Shown here one piece after another: positions 1 through 7,355 of a DNA stretch of 14,405 bases (positions are counted from its first letter, which is position 1; the number at the start of each line of letters is the position of its first letter). The notes beneath the pieces are model-generated. The model was given only the letters and a program-made list of their open reading frames with translations, did no database searches and was not told where the DNA came from. The stretch comes from Deltaproteobacteria bacterium (lineage in GTDB: Bacteria > Myxococcota_A > UBA796): NCBI GenBank assembly GCA_002707085.1, contig PALY01000006.1:1-14405 (forward strand), written 5' to 3'. The translations under genes and the position numbers were made by a program.

Positions 1-2
1 CT

Positions 3-452
3 GAATGGGGGGATCCTTGTGAACCCGGTTCTGAAACACAATTGGAGATCGGCCACGGAGAACTCCGTTTTGAGTCCATTGATGGTGTGGATACACAGGT
101 AGAACTGATTCACGGACCCCAAGGTGGGTACCACAGCAACATCGCTCTTCGTGCGATGTACATCGACCCAGACATCACCTACAAGCTGAAACTAAGCGGC
201 ACCATCGAAGGTACAGTCATGGGAGAGACAGTACCTTGGCTAACCTTTCGATGCAGTCGAGCAGCGAATGCACTGCAAAGCACCGGCTCTTTTCTCATAT
301 GGGATGCACAGCCCGAAGAACTGCACGGAAGGGTTGCGCAAGTACGTGCAGACCTGTATCTGCCAGAAGAAGACTTGAGTGACGATGAATTGGCAACCCC
401 CGTGACGAGTGCCACAACCGAATACACAATTTGGGACCCAACTCTGGAGTAG
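3..452 (+). CDS. GPQGG-motif protein, 3' portion (5' end outside window)
   Basis: The frame is open to the left edge (it reads EWGDPCEPGSETQ before the first possible TTG start at 42), so this is the last ~149 residues of a longer protein and not a gene starting at 42. After the Cys-containing beginning it shows 'IGHGELRFESIDG', then 'VELIHGPQGGYHSNIALRAM', then alternating beta-type segments, ending in WDPTLE. The pattern G-x-G-E-x-x-F...G..V.L.HGPQGG-x-H is one I associate with secreted or lipid-anchored proteins of myxobacteria-like genomes; the function is unknown. The N-terminal signal is not visible. The stop lies 2 bases before the start of the Kelch lipoprotein, so the two are probably co-transcribed and translationally coupled. 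That context suggests a cell-surface role (inference). Confidence 0.7.
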   Translation, partial: EWGDPCEPGSETQLEIGHGELRFESIDGVDTQVELIHGPQGGYHSNIALRAMYIDPDITYKLKLSGTIEGTVMGETVPWLTFRCSRAANALQSTGSFLIWDAQPEELHGRVAQVRADLYLPEEDLSDDELATPVTSATTEYTIWDPTLE

Positions 453-454
453 AC

Positions 455-1687
455 ATGCGAATCATCATTACTTTTCTTGCCCTTGGCTGTGCCAGTAAAA
501 CCGAGGTCTCCGACACAGGTCCTTCCGGCGGTCTTCCAGGCATGGAAGATGAAGTCGACTGCTCTACTCGAAGTACCGAGATTCCCTCCACCCGTGGAGA
601 GGTCGAAGGGGTGTGGGATACAGCACGTGATCGGTTTGTATTTTTTGGTGGTGATCAAGGTCCTCCTGAATCATGTATTCCCAAACCAGACTTCTTAGAC
701 GAACTGTGGGCTTTTCATCCAGATTGCGACAATTTTGAACGCATCGAACCCGAAGGTGACAGCCCATCTCCACGCACACGCCACTCCATCACCATGGACC
801 ATGCTCGAGGCAGAATGCTGATGCACGGTGGGCGCTCTCGCGAAGGCACCAGCGGACCGTACGACATCAAAGACGATCTGTGGGCATACGACCTCGCCAC
901 AGACACCTGGCAAGAACTTCCATCGAACGAAGGTCCCCGCGCTCGCGTCACACACTCCATGGTGGTCGCTGGTAATCAGTTGATTGTGTACGGTGGAAAC
1001 AGCACATCCAGTTCCACTTCATATGTCCCAATGGCGGATGTCTGGAGCTACGACATAGTGAGTGAAACATGGGAGCGTCTGGATGCAGATGCCGCTGCAG
1101 GAAAACGACTGTTTCATGCAGCCGCCATCTCAGATGATGGAAAAACCATGTATGTCTTTGGAGGGGCGGATGAAAATGCGTACACCGGACCCTTTTTCAG
1201 CGACCTTTGGTCCTACGACGTCAGTTCCGGACTGTGGACGGAACTCGATGATGGCAGTGGACCTTTGGGCCGCATCATGCCCGATCTGTTGTTCGATGGA
1301 GAACGGAATCGGCTGCTTTTATGGTCGGGCCATGATGATGGAAACTTAGGCAACACCAATGAAATGTGGGCCTGGGACCTGGATGGTTCGGGCTGGACTC
1401 AAATCGAAGATGGTGATTCCTACGAAAATCCAGCTTTTGGTTTCTGCAACTTTCCTGCAGACTTCGTAGACCCAGACTTGAATGCTCCCGAACGTAGATA
1501 CTTTGGGGCCGGAGCGATGTCACAAGATGACATCTTCATCTTTGGAGGAAAGACCGACTGTGGACAAATCAACGATGTATGGACATGGTCTCTTCGTGAC
1601 GAAGAATGGTCCGAACGGTCACCTGCTACATCGGGTGAGGTTTGCCTGAGAAGCTTCGCCGACGGGTGTGAAAGCCTTTGCTTCTAG
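455..1687 (+). CDS. Kelch-repeat beta-propeller lipoprotein
   Basis: This is a 410-residue protein. I chose the ATG at 455 over the upstream TTG at 431 because GGAG at 446-449 sits 5 bases before it and it begins a short signal, MRIIITFLALGC, with Cys12 as the likely lipidated residue (lipobox LALGC, with Ala where Leu is usual). About six Kelch blades follow, each with a D-x-W-x-Y/W-D...W pattern and a hydrophobic strand ending in GG: 'DELWAF' (~82), 'DDLWAYD' (~140), 'ADVWSYD' (~194), 'SDLWSYD' (~249), 'NEMWAWD' (~302) and 'NDVWTWS' (~373), with 'FFGG', 'MHGG', 'VYGG', 'VFGG' and 'IFGG' strands. Six blades would close a propeller. Kelch propellers usually bind proteins or sugars; the ligand here is unknown. 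The tail has three Cys in the last 14 residues (397, 405, 409), perhaps disulfide-closed. It is downstream of and coupled to the GPQGG protein. Confidence 0.88.
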   Translation: MRIIITFLALGCASKTEVSDTGPSGGLPGMEDEVDCSTRSTEIPSTRGEVEGVWDTARDRFVFFGGDQGPPESCIPKPDFLDELWAFHPDCDNFERIEPEGDSPSPRTRHSITMDHARGRMLMHGGRSREGTSGPYDIKDDLWAYDLATDTWQELPSNEGPRARVTHSMVVAGNQLIVYGGNSTSSSTSYVPMADVWSYDIVSETWERLDADAAAGKRLFHAAAISDDGKTMYVFGGADENAYTGPFFSDLWSYDVSSGLWTELDDGSGPLGRIMPDLLFDGERNRLLLWSGHDDGNLGNTNEMWAWDLDGSGWTQIEDGDSYENPAFGFCNFPADFVDPDLNAPERRYFGAGAMSQDDIFIFGGKTDCGQINDVWTWSLRDEEWSERSPATSGEVCLRSFADGCESLCF

Positions 1688-1691
1688 GTCA

Positions 1692-2876
1692 CTACTTGGC
1701 CGACATCGCCAAGGGTTCAACCACAGCATCAAGAGCCAACTGGAGGTCATCCCAAAGATCTTCGACATCTTCAATTCCAACACTGATCCGCACCAATCCA
1801 GGACCAATCCCCCCATCTTCACGCGCCGACGGATCAACAATGCGATGGGTCAACCCAGCCGGGTGCTGGATTAAGGTGTCACAGGAGCCAAGACTGACGG
1901 CTGGCGTAATCAACTGAACATTCGCCATGACTTGACTGGCACCGACATAGCCATCCTTGAGTTCAATCGCGATCATCGACCCTGGTCCTGACATCTGGCG
2001 GCCCAACAGACCCCGAGTGTCACAACCTTTCAAGCCCGGGTACAAAACACGTTCTACTGCAGGATGTTCATCCAGACGACGCGCAAGGACACGCGCATTG
2101 GTCTGTGCAGCCCGAACACGAACTCCCAGTGTCTGTAGGCCCCGGTGAAGCGTATACGCTGCCATCGGGTGAAGATTGCCACCCGTTAGAATGCGAACTT
2201 GCCGAAGCCGACGGCCCCACGCCTCATCACATGCCACAACTCCGGCCATCACATCACCATGACCACCCAAGAATTTGGTTCCGGAATGAAGGACGATGGT
2301 GGCTCCTTGCTGAATCGGTTGCTGAAGAATCGGAGTGGCGAATGTAGAATCCACCATCACAGGAACGCCTTTGGCTTGGGCAACCACGTGGGCAATGTCG
2401 ACCAGTTGAATGGTCGGGTTCGCTGGAGTTTCGCACAGCACCAAGGCGGTGTTCTCTTGGATGTGTTCTGCCACAGTGTCTTGGGTGGCCCAAGACACAT
2501 CCAAGCCCAATAAACCAGAAGCCAGCAAGTGATCTGTACCCCCATACAATGGACGAACAGCCACCACGTGAGAACCCACCATCTTGGCGGCCATCAAAAC
2601 AGCGGTCACAGCGGCCATGCCCGATGCGAAAGACACCGCTTCATCCGCTCCTTCCATAGATGCCAAGGCGTCCTCAAAGCGTGCAACGGTCGGATTGTAC
2701 AATCGCTGGTACACCGCACTGCCCGTCGGTCTTCCACCACCAGCCATTGCATCTATGCTGTCAGTCGCAGCGGAAAGGTCTGGAGTTTTGTATGTCGTAG
2801 AGAGATCAATGGGGGGAACATGTGCCTGTCCGAGTCCACTTCGACCACCATGAACAGCGAGGGTATCTGGCCACAT
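1692..2876 (-). CDS. PLP-dependent trans-sulfuration enzyme (Cys/Met metabolism family)
   Basis: This is a 394-residue protein of the cystathionine gamma-synthase / gamma-lyase / methionine gamma-lyase family (fold-type I PLP enzymes), a typical length. The ATG at 2876 is preferred over an upstream start because the mRNA reads AAGGAGAT 8 bases before it. Visible landmarks: 'RLYNPT' (Tyr60), 'SFASGMAA' (~82-89), 'PLYGGT' (Tyr111, PLP-stacking Tyr), 'VDSTFATP' (Asp176, pyridine-N contact), 'HSGTKFLGGHGDV' with Schiff-base Lys201, 'SLGSCDTLIQHPAGLTH' (~328-344) and 'LVRISVGIED' (~361-370). The cofactor set is complete, so it should be active. The Cys that marks canonical methionine gamma-lyase (LYGCT) is Gly here, so substrate and reaction (gamma-elimination versus gamma-replacement) cannot be assigned. 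It is divergent from an Lrp-type regulator and converges on the Kelch gene with 4 bases between stops. Confidence 0.93.
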   Translation of the reverse strand: MWPDTLAVHGGRSGLGQAHVPPIDLSTTYKTPDLSAATDSIDAMAGGGRPTGSAVYQRLYNPTVARFEDALASMEGADEAVSFASGMAAVTAVLMAAKMVGSHVVAVRPLYGGTDHLLASGLLGLDVSWATQDTVAEHIQENTALVLCETPANPTIQLVDIAHVVAQAKGVPVMVDSTFATPILQQPIQQGATIVLHSGTKFLGGHGDVMAGVVACDEAWGRRLRQVRILTGGNLHPMAAYTLHRGLQTLGVRVRAAQTNARVLARRLDEHPAVERVLYPGLKGCDTRGLLGRQMSGPGSMIAIELKDGYVGASQVMANVQLITPAVSLGSCDTLIQHPAGLTHRIVDPSAREDGGIGPGLVRISVGIEDVEDLWDDLQLALDAVVEPLAMSAK

Positions 2877-2890
2877 AATCGAATCTCCTT

Positions 2891-2920
2891 TTGGTAAAAT
2901 CGATATACACAGTTTATACT
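2891..2920 (+). promoter_or_regulatory. Candidate sigma70-type promoter for the Lrp gene
   Basis: TTGGTA (2891-2896) followed after 18 bases by TATACT (2915-2920) is a fair match to the -35/-10 consensus (4/6 and 5/6). It would give a leader of about 50 bases before the Lrp start at 2976, where AGGA (2965-2968) can serve as ribosome binding site. It lies in the 99-base divergent region shared with the trans-sulfuration gene. This is pattern matching only, and the true sigma factor preference of this organism is unknown. Confidence 0.35.
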
Positions 2921-2944
2921 TCGGACATAGTTTCTCCAACCGAA
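2920..2944. promoter_or_regulatory. Inverted repeat TTCGG-N15-CCGAA, possible operator
   Basis: TTCGG (2920-2924) and CCGAA (2940-2944) are perfect 5-base inverted arms with centres 20 bases apart, about two helical turns. They sit in the short AT-rich region between the divergent Lrp regulator and its likely target. Lrp/AsnC proteins bind as dimers and higher oligomers to spaced, AT-rich inverted sites, so a regulatory site here is plausible, but arms this short can arise by chance. Confidence 0.25.
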
Positions 2945-2975
2945 TTAAATATGGTTTTTAACCCAGGATATTGGC

Positions 2976-3440
2976 ATGGACCGAATCGACAACGCGATCT
3001 TGGCCGCTTTACAGAATGACGGGCGAATGTCCAACAAAGAGCTGTCCGCTGCGGTCGGTTTGGCACCCTCTTCTTGCTTGGAGCGAGTTCGACGGCTTCA
3101 CGAGCGTGGAATCATCACGGGGTTTCGCGCCCAAGTGTCACCACCGGCAGTCGGCATTGGACTCCAAGCCTTTGTATCGGTCCGACTCGCTCAGCACTCA
3201 CGCGATGTGGTCGACGCCTTCCGGGAACACATCATTTCCCTACCCGAAGTCGTGTCGGTTTATCATGTGGCTGGCCAAGAAGACTTTGTGGTTCATGTGG
3301 CCGTTCGCGACGCAGACCACTTGAGGAACCTTACACTCGACGGATTCACCACCCGTGCAGAAGTCGCCCGCCTCAACACGGCATTGGTCTATGAACACAT
3401 CGCACAAACGGCATGGCCCAACTACACAGTCGAAGATTGA
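2976..3440 (+). CDS. Lrp/AsnC-family transcriptional regulator
   Basis: This is a 154-residue protein of typical Lrp/AsnC length. The N-terminus 'MDRIDNAILAALQNDGRMS' and the helix-turn-helix of about residues 20-42 ('NKELSAAVGLAPSSCLERVRRL', read with the usual D-x-x-D/N-x-x-I-L opening) match the DNA-binding domain. Residues ~62-140 form the RAM effector-binding domain, with the hallmark 'YHVAGQEDFVVHVAVRD' at ~96-112. The gene is transcribed away from a PLP trans-sulfuration enzyme. By analogy with Lrp-type regulators sitting beside sulfur amino acid lyases (for example mdeR/mdeA of Pseudomonas), it probably senses an amino acid such as methionine or cysteine and controls that gene and itself; the ligand is inference. 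Its stop codon abuts the stop codon of the convergent methyltransferase gene with no base between. Confidence 0.93.
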   Translation: MDRIDNAILAALQNDGRMSNKELSAAVGLAPSSCLERVRRLHERGIITGFRAQVSPPAVGIGLQAFVSVRLAQHSRDVVDAFREHIISLPEVVSVYHVAGQEDFVVHVAVRDADHLRNLTLDGFTTRAEVARLNTALVYEHIAQTAWPNYTVED

Positions 3441-4355
3441 TTAGGTCGTCATGAACGGTGGCTGCAAACCCGCCTTGTCCGCGCGTGCTGCCTGTACCCG
3501 AAGTTTAAACAGCGCATATTCGGCCACCAGGCCCGACATACCACCCAAGCCCATTGTTTGAGCTGCAGCAGCATACTGCTTGGGTGATGCACCCCGCTTG
3601 GCTCTCAAAATACCCTTGGCCGTCCACTGCAATTCAGGATCGGAAATGTACCCCAACTCATGCCACCAGCGTGCAATCGCAAGCTCACTGTCTCGGAGTG
3701 CGTCATCCATCCATATTTCAGCATCAGCAGCCAACAGTGCGTGAACCAAAGGAATGGTTGAAAAGCGAGCGCCGTACTTACCGAAGGGGCCATCCACCAT
3801 CACCATCTCTGGCCGAGCATCCCCAATGAACTTCACGAGCTGCTCAGGGTCGGTTCCATACCCAACCCCCGAAAACACATCGACCACACCTTCTTGAAGG
3901 GGTGCAATGTGCATCGAAACCAAATTCGTAAGGCCATTTGCTTCCAATCGAGCCCGTGTTTCGGCGCCGGCATCCTCTCCTTGTTCGATTGAAAAGACCC
4001 GAACTCGTTGATCGCCGTGAATCCGACGCAGAATCGTGGCACTCACCACGGTACTTACGCCGCTGCCAAACTCCAAAACACACGATGGCCGCCGCTCCAA
4101 CAACCGCTTCACCCATGCATCCACCGCAGCGACCCCCATCGGCCACTGACCCAGCGCCACACCCGAAAGCATCGCACCCAATTCAGCATCCGCCAGTTCG
4201 CTGCCATCCTGTTCGGGATCACGACATGCAGAAAACAAAAAATTGGGGGTCGAACTCTGTTTCACAAGAACATCGCGCAAGTGACACATGTGTTCGAGAG
4301 GAACAGGATGCTCACGCAACGCTCGCATCAGACTCGGAACATCGAAACTACTCAT
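3441..4355 (-). CDS. Class I SAM-dependent methyltransferase-like protein
   Basis: This is a 304-residue protein. The ATG at 4355 is chosen over one 30 bases upstream because it gives an 8-base ATGAGTAG-type overlap with the preceding gene's stop and has AAGG 5 bases upstream. The middle shows a Rossmann methyltransferase: motif I 'VLEFGSGVST' (93-102, the glycine-rich SAM loop), an acidic residue ending strand 2 in 'VFSIEQ' (Glu124), and 'EMVMVDGPFGKYGARF' (~183-198), where VDGP is the motif IV region. An N-terminal ~60-residue helical segment and a C-terminal ~60-residue extension are unrecognised. The substrate is unknown. As the last gene after a membrane glycosyltransferase and a sulfatase-fold lipoprotein, it may methylate a sugar or lipid intermediate in the cytoplasm (inference from context). 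Confidence 0.75.
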   Translation of the reverse strand: MSSFDVPSLMRALREHPVPLEHMCHLRDVLVKQSSTPNFLFSACRDPEQDGSELADAELGAMLSGVALGQWPMGVAAVDAWVKRLLERRPSCVLEFGSGVSTVVSATILRRIHGDQRVRVFSIEQGEDAGAETRARLEANGLTNLVSMHIAPLQEGVVDVFSGVGYGTDPEQLVKFIGDARPEMVMVDGPFGKYGARFSTIPLVHALLAADAEIWMDDALRDSELAIARWWHELGYISDPELQWTAKGILRAKRGASPKQYAAAAQTMGLGGMSGLVAEYALFKLRVQAARADKAGLQPPFMTT

Positions 4356-5895
4356 CGGTTCCTTGGATGTAGCCCAACTGTTCAAGCTGCTTCCGCGTCG
4401 CTTCGTCTAAGGAAATGCCATCTGTACGCGCTTCCGAGCGGTACTTTATCGGTGAACCGTCCGGTGGAGGGTCGGTACTTCGCCACGGTCCCACAACATC
4501 GGTAGACCCTGTCGGCTGAAAAGAAGTCGCTGCATCATAGGGAAGCACTTGGTACTCGTCTCCCTGCTTCACCTTTTTCTTCTTGGATGGGCCATTTCGC
4601 AACACGACGCCCTTTTCTACCTGAAGTTCTCCACTTTGAGTCGCTATCCAAGGACGTCCAAACACCTCTTCAGCGCGCGCAGCAAGCTTCTTGACTCCCT
4701 CCTTGTCCGAAGATGCCAAGTTTTTCGTCTCGAGCATATCTGTGTCCGTCGCGAACAACTCTTTCTTGTTCTTTCTCACATCCCATTCAATTCGCTTCCC
4801 ATCTTCATACAGACTGATTCTGCGTGTCTTGAAGCGAAATGTTTCAGCAGGAAAAGCACGATCCGGCAATGGCGTTCCATTCATCGCTGGATTCAAGTCA
4901 ATCCCATCTACAGTCGACATGGGTTGTTTGACCCAACCAGAAATGGTGGGCGCAATGTCATGAATACCCACAGCCTTTGAAAGCACTTTGTTTTTTGGCA
5001 AGCCGTCGCCAGAAATGATCAAGGGAACACGAAGTTGTTCAGCATACAGCGTATGCGCATGGCCCCAACTTCCCCGTTCACCGAATTCTTCTCCATGATC
5101 GGAGGTCACAACCCACCGCTGCTTCCGACCCGAGTTCGCCAACAATTCATGGAACGCTTTCAGTTGGGCATCCACATACGCAATCGACTCATCGTATTGA
5201 GCAAGCTGATGCTCCTTCTGAGAAGCCGTCAAGGGCTTCTTCTTGTGCGAATAGTAATTCCGGAACCGCCGATCACTCTTGCTTGGCGCCCGATCAAACA
5301 TGGTATCGAAAGGTGGGGGTGGATCGTAATGGTAATGCACATCATAAAAATGAAGGAACAAGAACGCAGGCTGGCCTTCCGGTAATGTTGCCATCCAGTC
5401 AGCAGCCGCCTCCAAGATGTCTTCCGCGATCACCGAACCCCGTAGATTCTCTTTTTCAGTCTTGATGTCGTGATCATCAAAAAAGTCGAATCCGCGGTCG
5501 AACCCAAACTTCCGGCTCACATACAAGGTCGCAACACTGGCACCCGTAGCGTATCCAGCCTCTCGCATCGCTTCGGGCAACACTTCCACAGAAGAACTCA
5601 ACGCCAAGTGATCATCGGTCACTTGGTGGGTCACTGGAAGCTGCCCTGTCAGCATGGTCAGATGGGCCGGCAAGGTCCAAGGGCTGTTGCTTCGAGCATG
5701 GTTAAATCGAACACCATCGGTCGCCAACGAGTCAAGAAAAGGACTTGTTGGTCTGTCGTGCCCATACGAAGAAAGGTGATCAGCTCGCAAGGTGTCGATG
5801 CTGACCATGATCACATCCGGCATGGTCGCATTGCCAGCAGGAATCTCAGGAACTGAAGTTGTGCAAGCCAAAAGGCTTACCAAGAATGCCACCAT
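4348..5895 (-). CDS. Sulfatase-family (alkaline phosphatase superfamily) lipoprotein with Thr nucleophile candidate
   Basis: This is a 515-residue protein from the ATG at 5895. The frame stays open to a GTG at 5973, but that would overlap the upstream gene by 97 bases; neither start has a good Shine-Dalgarno, so the start is uncertain. The signal 'MVAFLVSLLAC' gives lipidation at Cys11; the longer form would add Arg residues to the n-region. Sulfatase-fold marks: 'MVSIDTLRADHLSSYG' (metal ligand Asp34), 'SPWTLPAHLTMLTG' (71-84), 'TSDHGEEFGERGSWGHAH' (264-281, metal ligands Asp266/His267). The Cys/Ser-x-Pro-x-Arg formylglycine signature is absent; Thr74 sits in the nucleophile region, as in phospho- and phosphoethanolamine-transferase relatives. 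It may therefore be a phosphodiesterase or transferase and not a sulfate-ester hydrolase. A Lys-rich segment lies near residues 437-443. Predicted to face the periplasm. Confidence 0.87.
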   Translation of the reverse strand: MVAFLVSLLACTTSVPEIPAGNATMPDVIMVSIDTLRADHLSSYGHDRPTSPFLDSLATDGVRFNHARSNSPWTLPAHLTMLTGQLPVTHQVTDDHLALSSSVEVLPEAMREAGYATGASVATLYVSRKFGFDRGFDFFDDHDIKTEKENLRGSVIAEDILEAAADWMATLPEGQPAFLFLHFYDVHYHYDPPPPFDTMFDRAPSKSDRRFRNYYSHKKKPLTASQKEHQLAQYDESIAYVDAQLKAFHELLANSGRKQRWVVTSDHGEEFGERGSWGHAHTLYAEQLRVPLIISGDGLPKNKVLSKAVGIHDIAPTISGWVKQPMSTVDGIDLNPAMNGTPLPDRAFPAETFRFKTRRISLYEDGKRIEWDVRKNKKELFATDTDMLETKNLASSDKEGVKKLAARAEEVFGRPWIATQSGELQVEKGVVLRNGPSKKKKVKQGDEYQVLPYDAATSFQPTGSTDVVGPWRSTDPPPDGSPIKYRSEARTDGISLDEATRKQLEQLGYIQGTDE

Positions 5896-7283
5896 GGCCA
5901 ACCCGCTGGTAAAAACCAAAGAACGAGCGGAATCACCCAGACCATCACCAAGCCGCAGAGCCACATCCGCCACTTTTCACTGACGAGTGCATCCCATACC
6001 TGCCGGGGACGACTGAGAAGTCCCGCTCCATAAATCATTAAGAGAGGTTCAAGGGGAACCCTATACCGCGTCAAACCAGCCAGCGCAGCGATTGCAGCCA
6101 CGTGGTACAGCAGAATCAAGCCGGTCAGGACACCATGGCTGCCTCGTCCACGGGCAACGAGTGCAAAAGATCCGCCGATCATCACCACCATGGACCATAA
6201 AACTTGCAGCACAATCAGGCCCTCATCGACAACCTGCGGCAATCCACGCCACCCTCCCCACCGCAAATGACGGGTCATCAGCGAATGAGGGTTCATCATT
6301 TGAGCAACCCGCAATGGCATCCGTTTCGCAAACTCCATCTTGTTCGCTAAAATCCATTCCTTGCCCGCTTTGGTCTCGCAAGTGTCTCGGCGGATGGCCG
6401 CCTTTCGCGACGCGCAATGCTTGCGTCCCTGCTTGGTATGCCTTCCAAAAGCACGCTTGGAAAGATACCCATTCCCATAGTCGAAAGTCACGGGGGAAAA
6501 ATCGTTATTCCCCAGCCACATCATCTGCCCCAAAGTCCGGTCAGAAACGATGAATGCATCGAACTTCTTCGATATATACATGCTGTACGGAGCCACCGTA
6601 AGCATGGCCGCTGTGATCATCACAGCCACCTGCTGCCAAGCCTGCTTTAATCGAACCCTGCGCCACAGAAGTGCGATTCCAAACATGGGGAGCATGTATG
6701 TGGCGACCCCGCGAAACAACACGCAGCATCCCGCCATCACACCCACCACAGCGGCGCTGCGAATCCATTTCCCGTCCACTTTTTCCAGCACCGCACGGCT
6801 CTTGTCCAACATCAACAACAGGGCAAGCAGCAATGTCCCGTACAGAACTTCACTCCACAAACTGATGGCGAAGAAGGCCATGTGGGGACTCAACGCATAC
6901 ATCCACGCGGCAATCCGCGAAACACGCCGGTTCTCTGGACCATCCCAATCCGACCATACACGGGCAGCGATTCGGTACACCAACACAGTACACACAGCCG
7001 CAGCAATGATCTGGGAAATCTTCGTCGTCGTACCATACCCAGTGATCCAACGATGAACGCTTACGATCATCGGATACCCTGGCGCCCACAACCAGCCCGC
7101 TGAAGCAACCATCCCCTCACCGGCGACAATCTTCTTGGATAGTCCAAGGTAGGTACACTCATCGCGAGCGCATCCCCACTGCAACCACACAAGAACGGGT
7201 ATGATGCGAATCACCACACCCACCACTACCGCTGCAGCAAGTGAGCGGTCATTCCACCATCGTTCAGTTTTGGACATATCCAT
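5877..7283 (-). CDS. GT-C-type membrane glycosyltransferase (ArnT/PMT_2-like)
   Basis: This is a polytopic membrane protein of about 468 residues with roughly ten hydrophobic stretches. I start it at the ATG at 7283 (MDMSK); a TTG at 7298 and an ATG at 7277 are alternatives, and no clear Shine-Dalgarno decides. The first hydrophobic helix (~14-37) is followed by 'GCARDECTYLGLSKKIVAGEG' read as two parts: the acidic pair Asp41-Glu42 in the first outer loop and 'YLGLSKKIVAGEG'. Then comes 'WLWAPGYPMIVS' (~65-75). This D-E...Y...G...W-x-PGYP order is typical of GT-C enzymes using polyprenyl-phosphate sugars (ArnT/PMT_2 group). A charged soluble loop rich in Arg/Lys lies about two thirds along. 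It likely transfers a sugar to an envelope acceptor on the periplasmic face; donor and acceptor are unknown. First gene of the minus-strand unit, overlapping the sulfatase-fold gene. Confidence 0.8.
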   Translation of the reverse strand: MDMSKTERWWNDRSLAAAVVVGVVIRIIPVLVWLQWGCARDECTYLGLSKKIVAGEGMVASAGWLWAPGYPMIVSVHRWITGYGTTTKISQIIAAAVCTVLVYRIAARVWSDWDGPENRRVSRIAAWMYALSPHMAFFAISLWSEVLYGTLLLALLLMLDKSRAVLEKVDGKWIRSAAVVGVMAGCCVLFRGVATYMLPMFGIALLWRRVRLKQAWQQVAVMITAAMLTVAPYSMYISKKFDAFIVSDRTLGQMMWLGNNDFSPVTFDYGNGYLSKRAFGRHTKQGRKHCASRKAAIRRDTCETKAGKEWILANKMEFAKRMPLRVAQMMNPHSLMTRHLRWGGWRGLPQVVDEGLIVLQVLWSMVVMIGGSFALVARGRGSHGVLTGLILLYHVAAIAALAGLTRYRVPLEPLLMIYGAGLLSRPRQVWDALVSEKWRMWLCGLVMVWVIPLVLWFLPAGWPWWHSW

Positions 7284-7355
7284 GGCGCTAACCGACAAAG
7301 CCTTATCTCGCTGTAAGAGAGGGAATCATCCCATCAAGAACCGGGTTGTTCGTCC

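Noticed and set aside
42..452. A complete 136-residue gene starting at TTG 42
   Set aside because: The frame is open to the window edge and no ribosome binding site precedes position 42, so it is the tail of a longer gene.
1692..2876. Specific naming as methionine gamma-lyase
   Set aside because: The neighbouring Lrp gene fits, but the characteristic active-site Cys (LYGCT) is Gly (LYGGT), so only the family can be claimed.
4348..5973. The longer GTG start at 5973 for the sulfatase-fold gene
   Set aside because: It would overlap the glycosyltransferase gene by 97 bases and has no Shine-Dalgarno. It is not excluded, because it would add positive charges to the signal.
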